A stretch of DNA of 33,846 nucleotides, from NCBI GenBank assembly GCA_964528645.1, contig CAZGSR010000030.1:1-33846 (forward strand), read 5' to 3'. This document shows positions 15,693 to 23,308 of this stretch, piece by piece (position 1 is the first letter of the stretch; each line of letters starts with the position of its first letter). This DNA is from UBA5734 sp964528645. Its GTDB lineage: Bacteria; Bacillota; Clostridia; Saccharofermentanales; UBA5734. The notes under the pieces were generated by a model. It saw nothing but the letters and a program-made list of their open reading frames with translations, ran no database searches and had not been told where the DNA came from. The position numbers were made by a program, and so were the translations under genes.

Positions 15693-15977
15693 ATGGCAAC
15701 TCTGCAAGCTCTCGGCATGATCGAAACCAAAGGTCTCGTCGCTTCCATCGAAGCCGCTGACGCCATGGTCAAGGCAGCCAATGTCACTCTGATCGGCAAA
15801 GAACATGTCGGCGGTGGCCTGGTCACGGTCATGGTCCGTGGTGATGTCGGCGCTGTCAAGGCAGCGACCGACGCTGGTGCCGCAGCCGCCGAACGAGTCG
15901 GCGAAGTCATATCCGTCCATGTCATCCCGCGCCCGCATGAAGAAGTCGAATTCATCCTGCCAGCACTCAAGAAATAA
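15693..15977 (+). CDS. eutM: Major microcompartment shell protein EutM
   Basis: Canonical 94-residue single BMC-domain protein forming the hexameric tiles that make up most of the shell. MATLQALGMIETKGLVASIEAADAMVKAANV and VGEVISVHVIPRPHEEVE are diagnostic. It starts after AAGGAGG, 86 bp downstream of eutE, the longest gap in this half of the operon apart from the eutA attenuator; no hairpin or terminator is visible in that gap. The strong ribosome site would fit the high copy number expected of a main shell protein. Confidence 0.96.
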   Translation: MATLQALGMIETKGLVASIEAADAMVKAANVTLIGKEHVGGGLVTVMVRGDVGAVKAATDAGAAAAERVGEVISVHVIPRPHEEVEFILPALKK

Positions 15978-16037
15978 GCCAGGCTTCACATCCATCGAAA
16001 CCGAGAAAGCCAGCGTTCCTGACAGGAGGTGAAGCGT

Positions 16038-16826
16038 TTGAAGGTCATAACCGAAAGTATCCTGCGCGACCAGCTCAGAGCCAGCCAGCCGGAAACCTAT
16101 TACATTCCGGAGGGCAAGATCCTGTCACCAGCGGCGCGCGAGTACCTTCAGCAACGCAAGATCGCAATCGGCAAGGGGTCCGCTCCATCGGCCCCTGTGC
16201 CGGCCACGCCCCCCGGCGGCCCATCCGGAGTCGCCACGCCCTCCTCGGCGACTCCGGGTCGGTTTGTCGACTTTGAAACAGGTTCTTTCTACCTGGAAAA
16301 ACCCGAACACATGACGCATCTGCATGGCAATGTCCTGGTCCCGAAAAACCATCCCCGGATCGTTTTCCGGGGCAAGCTGGACAGCCTGCAGGCCCAGATT
16401 GTCCTTGCCCAGGCGATTCTCGCGGAAACCGCACCCAAGGAAAGCCCCCGTCTGATCGAAGACCTCGGCGGCATCCTCCTGATCCTGCGTGAAATCATGC
16501 GCTGTGATGTCCAGGAAGCCCCGCTGGAGAATCTGGCTATCCTGGGACTGGACCATGCCCAGCTGCGCGAACGGTCCCATTATCCGGAGAAATACTTCGG
16601 CATCAAGCAAATGGTCCTCCCGGAATACACCATGGGCCGGGCCTATGCGCTCCTGAACCAGATCCGCACAGCGGTGCGTGAAACCGAAACTGCCGCTGTC
16701 GATGCCTATCGCGAAGGCACCCGCTACACTCGGGCGGACATTGTCGAAACGTTCAATCGCCTGTCCAGCGCCCTGCATATCGTCATGTGCATGTATCTGG
16801 CCGGAAACTACCGCAAGGAGGGGTGA
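16038..16826 (+). CDS. eutT: Cobalamin adenosyltransferase EutT
   Basis: Predicted ATP:corrinoid adenosyltransferase that makes adenosylcobalamin for EutBC. Residues 2-45 (VITESILR ... ILSPAAREYL) match the N-terminal module of enterobacterial EutT. A Pro/Ser-rich linker follows, then the EutT core with HMTHLHGN, PRIVFRGKLDSLQAQI, GRAYALLNQIRTAVRETETAA and ETFNRLSSALHIVM. The Cys-rich metal-binding motif of Salmonella EutT is absent here; the only cysteines are far away. The TTG at 16038 is chosen because AGGAGG (16024-16029) is 8 bases upstream, whereas the in-frame GTG at 16029 overlaps it. Length (262) is typical. Confidence 0.9.
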   Translation: MKVITESILRDQLRASQPETYYIPEGKILSPAAREYLQQRKIAIGKGSAPSAPVPATPPGGPSGVATPSSATPGRFVDFETGSFYLEKPEHMTHLHGNVLVPKNHPRIVFRGKLDSLQAQIVLAQAILAETAPKESPRLIEDLGGILLILREIMRCDVQEAPLENLAILGLDHAQLRERSHYPEKYFGIKQMVLPEYTMGRAYALLNQIRTAVRETETAAVDAYREGTRYTRADIVETFNRLSSALHIVMCMYLAGNYRKEG

Positions 16827-16829
16827 GAG

Positions 16830-17441
16830 ATGGAACAGGTCGTGAATGCTGTTCTGGAGGCCATGCTCCGCTCAGGGCTGGTCCAGGTCGAAGTCTCGGC
16901 CAGACATGTCCATCTCTCAACCCAGGACTTGGCGACCCTGTTTGGTCCCGATACCGCCTTGACAGCCGTCCGGCCCCTGTCCCAGCCAGGCCAGTTTCTG
17001 GCCGCTGAACGGGTGACCGTGATCGGCCCCAAAGGCCGTTTTGAACGGACAGCCATCCTCGGGCCAGTCCGGGGCAACACCCAGGTGGAACTGGCCATCA
17101 GTGACCTCAGGGTCCTCGGCATCACAGCCCCAATGCGCGAATCCGGCGATGTGCAAGGTTCGAGCTCGGTCACAATCGAAGGTCCCTGTGGCCAGGTGAC
17201 CCTGCAGCAGGGCGTGATCATTGCTAGAAACCACATCCACATGACCCCTGATGCAGCCCGGACCCTGGCCCTCCAGGACAAACAGAAGGTCAATGTCAAA
17301 GTCCTGACCGACCGGCCTATCACCTTTCACGATGTCATCGTGCGTGTCAGTGACAAATTCAGCTGCCGCGTCCATCTCGACACAGACGAAGGCAATGCGG
17401 CCGCTGTCAGCGGATTCACCCTCGGCATGATTCTCCGCTGA
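16830..17441 (+). CDS. pduL: Phosphate acyltransferase PduL/EutD type
   Basis: Converts acetyl-CoA and phosphate to acetyl phosphate and CoA, recycling CoA inside the microcompartment. It is the PduL fold, not the Pta fold of enterobacterial EutD. Two beta-barrel halves each carry zinc-binding histidines: VEVSARHVHLS and IIARNHIHMTPDAA, with a further His in VHLDTDEGNA. The first 15 residues (EQVVNAVLEAMLRSG) form a short amphipathic helix that may act as a targeting peptide. The ATG is 3 bp after eutT with AAGGAGGGG upstream. Acetate kinase to use the product is not in the locus, unless EutP or EutQ does this. Confidence 0.93.
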   Translation: MEQVVNAVLEAMLRSGLVQVEVSARHVHLSTQDLATLFGPDTALTAVRPLSQPGQFLAAERVTVIGPKGRFERTAILGPVRGNTQVELAISDLRVLGITAPMRESGDVQGSSSVTIEGPCGQVTLQQGVIIARNHIHMTPDAARTLALQDKQKVNVKVLTDRPITFHDVIVRVSDKFSCRVHLDTDEGNAAAVSGFTLGMILR

Positions 17442-17500
17442 AAAAGTCATTCCACAAGGCAGACCCGGCAGCCACAGACACAACCGGTAAGAGGTGCCCC

Positions 17501-18319
17501 ATGATCGACCTGGAACGGATCAACAGTTACATGGACCGCGTAGCCCAGTCAGAGATGACGACGTTCATCCCGGAAGGGCAGCGGCTCAAAGTCGGCCTGG
17601 ACTTGGGCACAGCCTACATCGTCCTGGTCGTCCTCGATGAATTCAACAATCCCGTGGCCTGCGAAAAACAAGCTGCCAATGTCCTGCGCGATGGGATTGT
17701 TGTTGATTTCCCGGGCACACTCAGGATCGTCAAACAGCTCAAGGCCCGGCTGGAAGAGCGGATCGGCCGCGATCTGACCCATTGCGCCATCGCCATGCCA
17801 GCCGGCACCGAGAGCAGCACCCGGACTCACCAGTACGTCGCCGAGGGCGCTGGTTTCGAAGTGACGGCCATTCTCGATGAACCGTCGGCTGCCAATTCGA
17901 TCTACCAGATCGACAATGGTGTCGTGGTCGATATCGGGGGCGGCACAACCGGCCTGGCCGTTCTGGAGAACGGCCAAGTGACAGCCATCTATGATGAGCC
18001 AACCGGCGGCACTCATTTGACACTGGTTCTGGCCGGCAACTACAGGATCCCCTTTGCCCAGGCCGAATCGATCAAGATGGATTTTGCCCGCCACCGTGAG
18101 ATCCTGCCGATCGTGAAAGCCGTCATCGAAAAAATGGCGACCATCATCCGGCGCAACATTGATCCATACAAAACCGACACAATCTACCTGTGTGGCGGGA
18201 CCTGCTGCCTGACCGGCATCGAAGCCATCATCGAACGAGAGACCGGCATCCCGACCATCAAGCCAGAAAATCCGTTTCTCGTCACACCCGCAGGCATCGC
18301 GATGAATTGCCTGCCCTAA
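17501..18319 (+). CDS. eutJ: Ethanolamine utilization protein EutJ (Hsp70-like ATPase)
   Basis: Actin/Hsp70-superfamily protein presumed to act as a chaperone for eut enzymes or shell assembly; its true role is unproven. Phosphate-1 loop VGLDLGTAYIVLVVLD, phosphate-2 loop VVVDIGGGTTGLAVLENG and adenosine motif LCGGTCCLTGIE are clear. The N-terminal 25 residues form an extra helix before the ATPase core. At 272 residues it matches EutJ and is far shorter than DnaK, lacking a peptide-binding domain. The ATG at 17501 follows AAGAGGTG. Confidence 0.92.
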   Translation: MIDLERINSYMDRVAQSEMTTFIPEGQRLKVGLDLGTAYIVLVVLDEFNNPVACEKQAANVLRDGIVVDFPGTLRIVKQLKARLEERIGRDLTHCAIAMPAGTESSTRTHQYVAEGAGFEVTAILDEPSAANSIYQIDNGVVVDIGGGTTGLAVLENGQVTAIYDEPTGGTHLTLVLAGNYRIPFAQAESIKMDFARHREILPIVKAVIEKMATIIRRNIDPYKTDTIYLCGGTCCLTGIEAIIERETGIPTIKPENPFLVTPAGIAMNCLP

Positions 18320-18341
18320 TCTGCCAGGAAAGGAGGTTGTT

Positions 18342-19085
18342 ATGGATTTTTCTAACTTAGTCGATGAAATTACCCGCCGAGTTTTATCCAGAGTCCAATC
18401 CGCTGGAGAATCGTTGGGTGTTGCAAAACCAAAGCTTTTGGTGTTGACAGCTGCCCGGAATGCCCGCTTTGACCATTTCCTGTCCACCACCCGGCTCGGT
18501 GACTGCTATGAGCTCAGCTGCTCCTCTGACCCTTGTCCGGAGGAAAATCTGGATGAATATGAAGCACTGGTGCTGTTTGATTTGCGCATTGAAGAACTCG
18601 GCCGCATCAGTGCAGGTGTCTGTGGATCACCTTATTCCTGTCTTGTCACCCGGGCCATTCTTACAGGAAAGCGCATCTATCTGCCGGCACGCGAGATCGA
18701 ATTATTATGCTACGAACAGTCTGCGCCGCCACGCTATTTCGCCATGATGAAGGAAAAACTGGACTTGCTCGAGCAGTCCGGGGTCAAAATCTGCAGTCTG
18801 GAAGAACTCGAGTCAGAACTTCTTGGTTTGGCCGCTCGCAAGTCTGCACAGACCTGCCCTGCACCGGTTATCAAGCCTTCTGAAAGCATAGCCCCTGCCG
18901 GGCAGCGCCCGGGTACGGCTTCATCCTTCCGGGTTGACAAACGTGTGTTGACCGAAAAAGACCTGATCGAAGCCAGGATGAAAGGCGCCACCGATGTTTT
19001 GATCAAAAAGACCTGCATCATCACCGATCTGGCCTGTGAGTATGCCCGGGCCCGCAAGCTGAACCTGGTCAGGGATGCTGACTGA
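18342..19085 (+). CDS. Uncharacterised eut-operon protein (TIGR02536-like)
   Basis: Resembles a family known only from ethanolamine operons of Bacillota (TIGR02536 as I recall it); the function is unknown. Three parts are visible. Residues 3-18 (FSNLVDEITRRVLSRV) are an amphipathic helix of the encapsulation-peptide type, implying a lumen cargo. Residues about 30-165 are an alpha/beta domain beginning KLLVLTAARN, with no catalytic motif I can name. After a Pro/Ser linker, residues 201-243 (RVLTEKDLIEAR ... CIITDLACEYARARKLNLV) repeat the module found at the EutT N-terminus. The ATG follows AAAGGAGG. The gene is slightly less GC-rich than its neighbours. Confidence 0.75.
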   Translation: MDFSNLVDEITRRVLSRVQSAGESLGVAKPKLLVLTAARNARFDHFLSTTRLGDCYELSCSSDPCPEENLDEYEALVLFDLRIEELGRISAGVCGSPYSCLVTRAILTGKRIYLPAREIELLCYEQSAPPRYFAMMKEKLDLLEQSGVKICSLEELESELLGLAARKSAQTCPAPVIKPSESIAPAGQRPGTASSFRVDKRVLTEKDLIEARMKGATDVLIKKTCIITDLACEYARARKLNLVRDAD

Positions 19086-19123
19086 AAACGCTGGACCGAT
19101 GATAAGCAGAAGGAGGTGTGAAC

Positions 19124-19405
19124 ATGATTGTCGCCAAAGTGATCGGAAATATCTGGGCCACGCGCAAGGAGGACAAGCTCAACGGCTTGAAGCTGTTGAT
19201 TGTCCAGCCCTTGAACATCCTGGATGACTCCAAAAGTGATGCACCCATCGTCGCAGCTGACATCATTGGTGCCGGCATTGGCGAAACAGTCCTTGTCGTC
19301 AGCGGTAGTTCGGCCCGCGGTGCGACTGGCAATATCCAGACGCCAGTCGACGCTACAGTAGTCGGCATCGTCGATGATCGAGAGATCGATCCTTCTGTGC
19401 TCTGA
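19124..19405 (+). CDS. eutN: Microcompartment vertex protein EutN
   Basis: EutN/CcmL-family protein that forms pentamers closing the vertices of the shell. MIVAKVIGNIWATRKEDKLNGLKLLIVQPL and the later GIGETVLVVSGSSAR and DATVVGIVD are diagnostic. The ATG at 19124 has AGGAGG (19111-19116) at 7 bases; an in-frame GTG at 19118 is too close to that site. Its 93 residues are normal. Confidence 0.95.
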   Translation: MIVAKVIGNIWATRKEDKLNGLKLLIVQPLNILDDSKSDAPIVAADIIGAGIGETVLVVSGSSARGATGNIQTPVDATVVGIVDDREIDPSVL

Positions 19406-19425
19406 AAGTCCGGAGGAAAGCCCCT

Positions 19426-20784
19426 ATGGAATTTATCAAAGCCATACAGGAAGCAGGCGTTGTTGGAGCTGGAGGAGCCGGTTTCCCGACTCATGTCAAG
19501 CTGGCCGGCAAAGCCAGGACATTGATCATCAATGCGGCTGAATGTGAGCCTCTGATCGAGACCGATAAATACCTGTGCCGGACCCAGGCCGAAACCATCG
19601 TGACAGCCATCGGCGCAGTCAGCGACCAGATCGGGGCCGAAAGGCGCGTGATTGCACTCAAAGGAAAATACCACACGGAAATTGAAACCCTGCGCCAGGC
19701 GATTTCCAAAGCCGGAGCCCAGATCGAGATTTTCGAAATGGGAGCGTATTATCCGGCTGGTGACGAACAGATCATGGTCCAGCAAATCCTGGGCGTTTCT
19801 GTGCCTGAGCGCGGGATTCCGCTCGATGTTGGCGTCGTCGTCAACAATGTCGGTACACTGGTCAATATTGCCGATGCCATGCGCGGCCAGCCGGTGATCG
19901 ACAAGTACCTCTCTGTTGCCGGTGAAGTGGATAAGCCCCTGATGTTCAAAGTGCCCATCGGCACGCCCGTTACCGAGGTCTTAAGCCAGGCTGGACTCCG
20001 GATTGCCGACTATGCTTTGATCCTCGGTGGGCCCATGATGGGACTGATGATGGTTGACCCCCAGAAAATCGCCAGTGCCGTGGTCACCAAGACACTGGGC
20101 AGCCTGATTGTCCTGCCGGCCGGGCACACCATGGTCCAGACCTGGCGCATGCGCCAGAATGTCGGCCGCCTGCGCCACCAGACCCAAAGCGCCTGCATCC
20201 AGTGCCGCATGTGTACCGACCTCTGCCCCCGCTATCTGATCGGCCACCAGATGCGGCCACATCTGGTCATGCGCAATTTCTGGCGCGAAGACACCATCAC
20301 GGATCCTGCTGAATACATCCGGGCGTTTGGCGACGCCGTCAATTGCTGCGATTGCGGCATCTGTGAAGAATTTGCCTGTCCGATGGGCCTGTCGCCGCGC
20401 AAAGTCAACGACCATTTCAAGCAGATGATCCGTCAGAAAGGGCTTACGGTGCCAAGAAATCTTCAGCCCACTGCCCGCCCTGGCCTCAATGAAGGGCGGA
20501 CACCGACGCTGCGCCTGGTCGCCCGGCTTGGCCTCACTGCCTACGAAGGACGCCATGCCACTGAGTGTCGCGAATTCACGCCAGACTCTGTTTTCATCCC
20601 GTTCCGCCAGCACATCGGCAAACCGGCAGTCCCCATCCGGCAAGCAGGTGAACGCATCCGGCGCGGCGACTTGCTCGCCCAGGCCGATCCAGACGGTCTC
20701 TCAGCCAATATCCACTGCAGTCTCGATGGCATCATCACGGAAATCAGCGCAACCGGTGCCCGCATCAGCCGGAAGGAGGTATGA
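19426..20784 (+). CDS. pduS: PduS-like RnfC-type flavin/iron-sulfur NADH oxidoreductase
   Basis: Predicted corrin or NADH-linked reductase of the PduS/RnfC family. The N-terminal Gly-rich loop VGAGGAGFPTHVKL and NAAECEPLIETD bind NADH and FMN. Two ferredoxin-type [4Fe-4S] motifs follow: Cys257, 260, 263, 267 (CIQCRMCTDLCP) and Cys307/308, 310, 313, 318 (CCDCGICEEFACP). A barrel-sandwich domain with IRRGDLLAQ closes the protein. In the Pdu system PduS reduces cobalamin and works with PduT. Here it may reduce cob(II)alamin for EutT or remove electrons from NADH made by EutE. It starts 20 bp after eutN and is followed at once by a pduT-like gene. Confidence 0.88.
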   Translation: MEFIKAIQEAGVVGAGGAGFPTHVKLAGKARTLIINAAECEPLIETDKYLCRTQAETIVTAIGAVSDQIGAERRVIALKGKYHTEIETLRQAISKAGAQIEIFEMGAYYPAGDEQIMVQQILGVSVPERGIPLDVGVVVNNVGTLVNIADAMRGQPVIDKYLSVAGEVDKPLMFKVPIGTPVTEVLSQAGLRIADYALILGGPMMGLMMVDPQKIASAVVTKTLGSLIVLPAGHTMVQTWRMRQNVGRLRHQTQSACIQCRMCTDLCPRYLIGHQMRPHLVMRNFWREDTITDPAEYIRAFGDAVNCCDCGICEEFACPMGLSPRKVNDHFKQMIRQKGLTVPRNLQPTARPGLNEGRTPTLRLVARLGLTAYEGRHATECREFTPDSVFIPFRQHIGKPAVPIRQAGERIRRGDLLAQADPDGLSANIHCSLDGIITEISATGARISRKEV

Positions 20785-20789
20785 AAGCG

Positions 20790-21329
20790 ATGGGAAATGC
20801 AATCGGCATGCTCGAATTCACCAGTATTGCGCGGGGCATCGAGGCCAGTGATTTCATGGTCAAGGCTGCCCAGGTCGACCTGATCCGGTCTTCCACAATT
20901 TGTCCCGGAAAATATGTGGTGATTGTAGCCGGCAATACCGGCGATGTCACCGCAGCCATGGCGACTGGTGAGAAAAAGGGTGAGGGCTATGTGGTGGACC
21001 AGCTCCTGATCCCCAACATCCATCCCCAGCTGATCCCTGCGATCAACATGACGGTCCAGGTCGACCAGCCGGGCGCAGTCGGAGTCCTGGAGTATTTCTC
21101 CGTTGCCTCCGCTATCCGGGCGGCAGACATAGCAGCCAAGGCCGCCCAGATCATCCTGATCGAAGTGCGTATCGGCTTTGCCATCGGTGGCAAGGGATAC
21201 GTCACGCTGACCGGTGATGTCGGAGCAGTCCGGGCAGCAGTAGCAGCCGCGATCGCCCAGACCGAATTGCTGGTTGGCAGCGCGGTGATTCCCAAACCCT
21301 CCCCCAAGCTCTTTTCGGCTCTGATGTAA
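20790..21329 (+). CDS. pduT: PduT-like tandem BMC shell protein with Fe-S pore cysteine
   Basis: Two BMC domains in one chain (about 1-90 and 91-179) form trimeric pseudohexamers. MGNAIGMLEFTSIARGIEASD lines up with Salmonella PduT. Cys38, in STICPGK, is the residue that in PduT holds a [4Fe-4S] cluster at the central pore from three subunits. The numbering is identical when the ATG at 20790 is used, which also gives AAGGAGG at 10 bases. The ATG at 20781 is too close to that site. With PduS it could form a route for electrons across the shell. It is uncommon to find this protein in an eut locus, as far as I know. Confidence 0.88.
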   Translation: MGNAIGMLEFTSIARGIEASDFMVKAAQVDLIRSSTICPGKYVVIVAGNTGDVTAAMATGEKKGEGYVVDQLLIPNIHPQLIPAINMTVQVDQPGAVGVLEYFSVASAIRAADIAAKAAQIILIEVRIGFAIGGKGYVTLTGDVGAVRAAVAAAIAQTELLVGSAVIPKPSPKLFSALM

Positions 21330-21364
21330 GTTACAATAAATCCGAATAGAAAAGGAGAATCGGC

Positions 21365-22603
21365 ATGTTTCAGGAATTAATTGACAATGTGACCAATGTC
21401 GGCATCTTTACGGAAAGTTTTTCCGGCTGGATTTCGAACCTCTCCATCAACTCAGTGATCATCTTCATCATGATGATCTTCATGTTCGTCGGTGCGATCG
21501 ACAAGATCCGCGGCAACAAGAAAGGCTACGGCGAGGAATTTGACAACGGCTTCAATGCCATGGGGCCTCTCGCCATCGCCATGGCTGGCGTCGTCGCCGC
21601 CGCCCCTGTCCTGGCTGTGATCTTGAAACCGATCCTGGTCCCGGTCTATGCCATTTTCGGCGCAGACCCGGCCATGTTCGCCACCACCTTGCTGGCATGC
21701 GACATGGGCGGATATCCGCTGGCGATGCAACTGGCGGCCAATGATACCATCGGCAACTTTGCCGGTCTGATCCTGGGCACCATGATGGGCCCGACGATCG
21801 TGTTCACGATCCCGGTTGCCCTCTCGATCATCAAGAAAGAAGACCGTCCCTACCTCGGTGCCGGTATCCTGGCCGGCATGATCACCATCCCGATCGGCTG
21901 TATCGCCGGCGGTCTCCTGATGAACCTGACCCCTTACAAAATCGACTTTGGCACGATCATCATCAACCTGATCCCGGTCATCATCATTGCTGGCCTGATC
22001 GTCCTCGGCCTGTGGTTCATCCCCGCCAAAATGATCACTGGATTCAACAAATTCGGCACAGGCGTCACTGTCACCATCACAGTCTTCACTGCCCTGGCCG
22101 TTTTCCAGTACCTGACTGGCATCCGCTTCCCGCTTTTAGACCTGATGGTCGACCGTGAGAAAAACGGCGGATCGATTCCGCTCGAAACCGGCCTTCTGAT
22201 CTGCGGCCAGATCTCCATCGTCCTGATCGGCGCTTTCCCGATGGTCAAATGGATCACCAAAACCTTTGGCAAGCCGCTGCAAGCTATCGGCAAAGCCTTT
22301 GGCATGAATGACATCGGCTCCACCGGTCTCGTTGCCACCCTGGCCAACAACATCCCGATGTTCAATATCATGCACGACATGAACCCGAAGGGCAAACTGC
22401 TCAACGTCGCCTTCGCCGTATCCGCTGCCTTCGTCTTTGGTGACCATCTCGGTTTCACCGCTGGTGTCAACAAGGACATGATCTTCCCGGTCATCGTTGG
22501 CAAGCTGGTTGCTGGTATCACCGCCCTGATCCTGGCCAATATGCTCGCTCCGAAACTGCTGTCCAAGATCAAGACCAGCGATGAAAGCACTGAGCAGGCC
22601 TGA
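21365..22603 (+). CDS. eutH: Ethanolamine transporter EutH
   Basis: Inner-membrane ethanolamine permease. The 412-residue chain has about ten or more hydrophobic segments, for example INSVIIFIMMIFMFVGAI, AIAMAGVVAAAPVLAVIL and IIINLIPVIIIAGLIVLGL. Family motifs include DNGFNAMGPLAIAMAG, LACDMGGYPLAMQLA and FGDHLGFTAGV. It is preceded by AAAGGAG and lies 2 bp before eutQ. Uptake by a dedicated carrier matters mainly at low ethanolamine or low pH, where free diffusion is slow. Confidence 0.95.
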   Translation: MFQELIDNVTNVGIFTESFSGWISNLSINSVIIFIMMIFMFVGAIDKIRGNKKGYGEEFDNGFNAMGPLAIAMAGVVAAAPVLAVILKPILVPVYAIFGADPAMFATTLLACDMGGYPLAMQLAANDTIGNFAGLILGTMMGPTIVFTIPVALSIIKKEDRPYLGAGILAGMITIPIGCIAGGLLMNLTPYKIDFGTIIINLIPVIIIAGLIVLGLWFIPAKMITGFNKFGTGVTVTITVFTALAVFQYLTGIRFPLLDLMVDREKNGGSIPLETGLLICGQISIVLIGAFPMVKWITKTFGKPLQAIGKAFGMNDIGSTGLVATLANNIPMFNIMHDMNPKGKLLNVAFAVSAAFVFGDHLGFTAGVNKDMIFPVIVGKLVAGITALILANMLAPKLLSKIKTSDESTEQA

Positions 22604-22605
22604 CC

Positions 22606-23061
22606 ATGAACATCAGTGAAGCGCTGGTGCGCGAAATTGTCGAGAAAGTTGTCCAGACCATGCTGGCCGATTCTACCGGACAGGCACCAGATGATTTTGT
22701 CAAGTGCAAGGATCCCAGTGGGGTCCTGATGGTTAAGACTGACACCGTGCGCTGCGAGCCGTTCGGCGGGGTACCCGGTGTGGCCCTGAAAGACATCGTC
22801 ACCCTGCAGGAAGCACCACGCATGGGAGCCGGAATCATGGAACTCGACCACGGCGCCCAGTTTGAGTGGACACTCACCTACGATGAGTATGATGTCGTTC
22901 TCGAGGGTACGCTCGAGATCAAAATCGACGGCCGCGCTGTCAGCGGCCAGTGTGGCGACATCATCTATATCCCCAAGGGCAGCCACATCTTCTTTGCCAC
23001 CCCCGACCACGCCCGCTACGCCTACTTCGTCTATCCGGCCGACTGGCAGTCCCAGGGCTGA
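22606..23061 (+). CDS. eutQ: Ethanolamine utilization protein EutQ (cupin)
   Basis: Single cupin domain (residues about 45-150), with TYDEYDVVLEGTLEIKIDG and GDIIYIPKGSHIFFATPDHARYAYFVYP matching EutQ. Salmonella EutQ has been reported to act as an acetate kinase. At 151 residues it is much shorter than the enterobacterial protein. It lacks the N-terminal module (ITANDIR-type) and instead begins with an amphipathic helix (ISEALVREIVEKVVQTMLA) that looks like an encapsulation peptide. It is the last gene of the operon, 2 bp after eutH, and is followed by a strong terminator. Confidence 0.9.
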   Translation: MNISEALVREIVEKVVQTMLADSTGQAPDDFVKCKDPSGVLMVKTDTVRCEPFGGVPGVALKDIVTLQEAPRMGAGIMELDHGAQFEWTLTYDEYDVVLEGTLEIKIDGRAVSGQCGDIIYIPKGSHIFFATPDHARYAYFVYPADWQSQG

Positions 23062-23104
23062 AGCGAGTCTGGCGCAAAGGCAAAACGCTCAACCCATCCA
23101 CGCA

Positions 23105-23141
23105 AAGCGGCTGCTGTCCACCCGGTCAGCAGCCGCTTTTT
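23105..23141 (+). terminator. Terminator of the eut operon
   Basis: A perfect 12-bp stem (AAGCGGCTGCTG, 23105-23116, with 23127-23138) and a ten-base loop are followed by a T-run. It lies 43 bp after the eutQ stop. Confidence 0.9.
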
Positions 23142-23158
23142 CATGATTTTTTCACTTA

Positions 23159-23291
23159 ATTTGCGTTATTTTTCATTTATTTTGCGTTAATTTCAAATAA
23201 TGGCTTATTATTTACTTTGTTTTTGATTTATTTTTCGTTATTTTTCCTTTACAGAATTGATTTTCAATTTATTTTGCATTATTCTTCATTT
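23159..23291 (+). repeat. AT-rich direct repeats before the AlbA_2 regulator gene
   Basis: Four similar copies with the core TTTTGCGTTATTTTTCATTT start at 23159, 23179, 23230 and 23271. Weaker traces lie between them. The start distances of 20, 51 and 41 bp are near whole turns of the DNA helix. The last copy ends just before the ribosome-binding site of the next gene. They look like an operator array, probably for the protein encoded just downstream. Confidence 0.7.
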
Positions 23292-23308
23292 AAAGGTGGT
23301 GATTGTTC

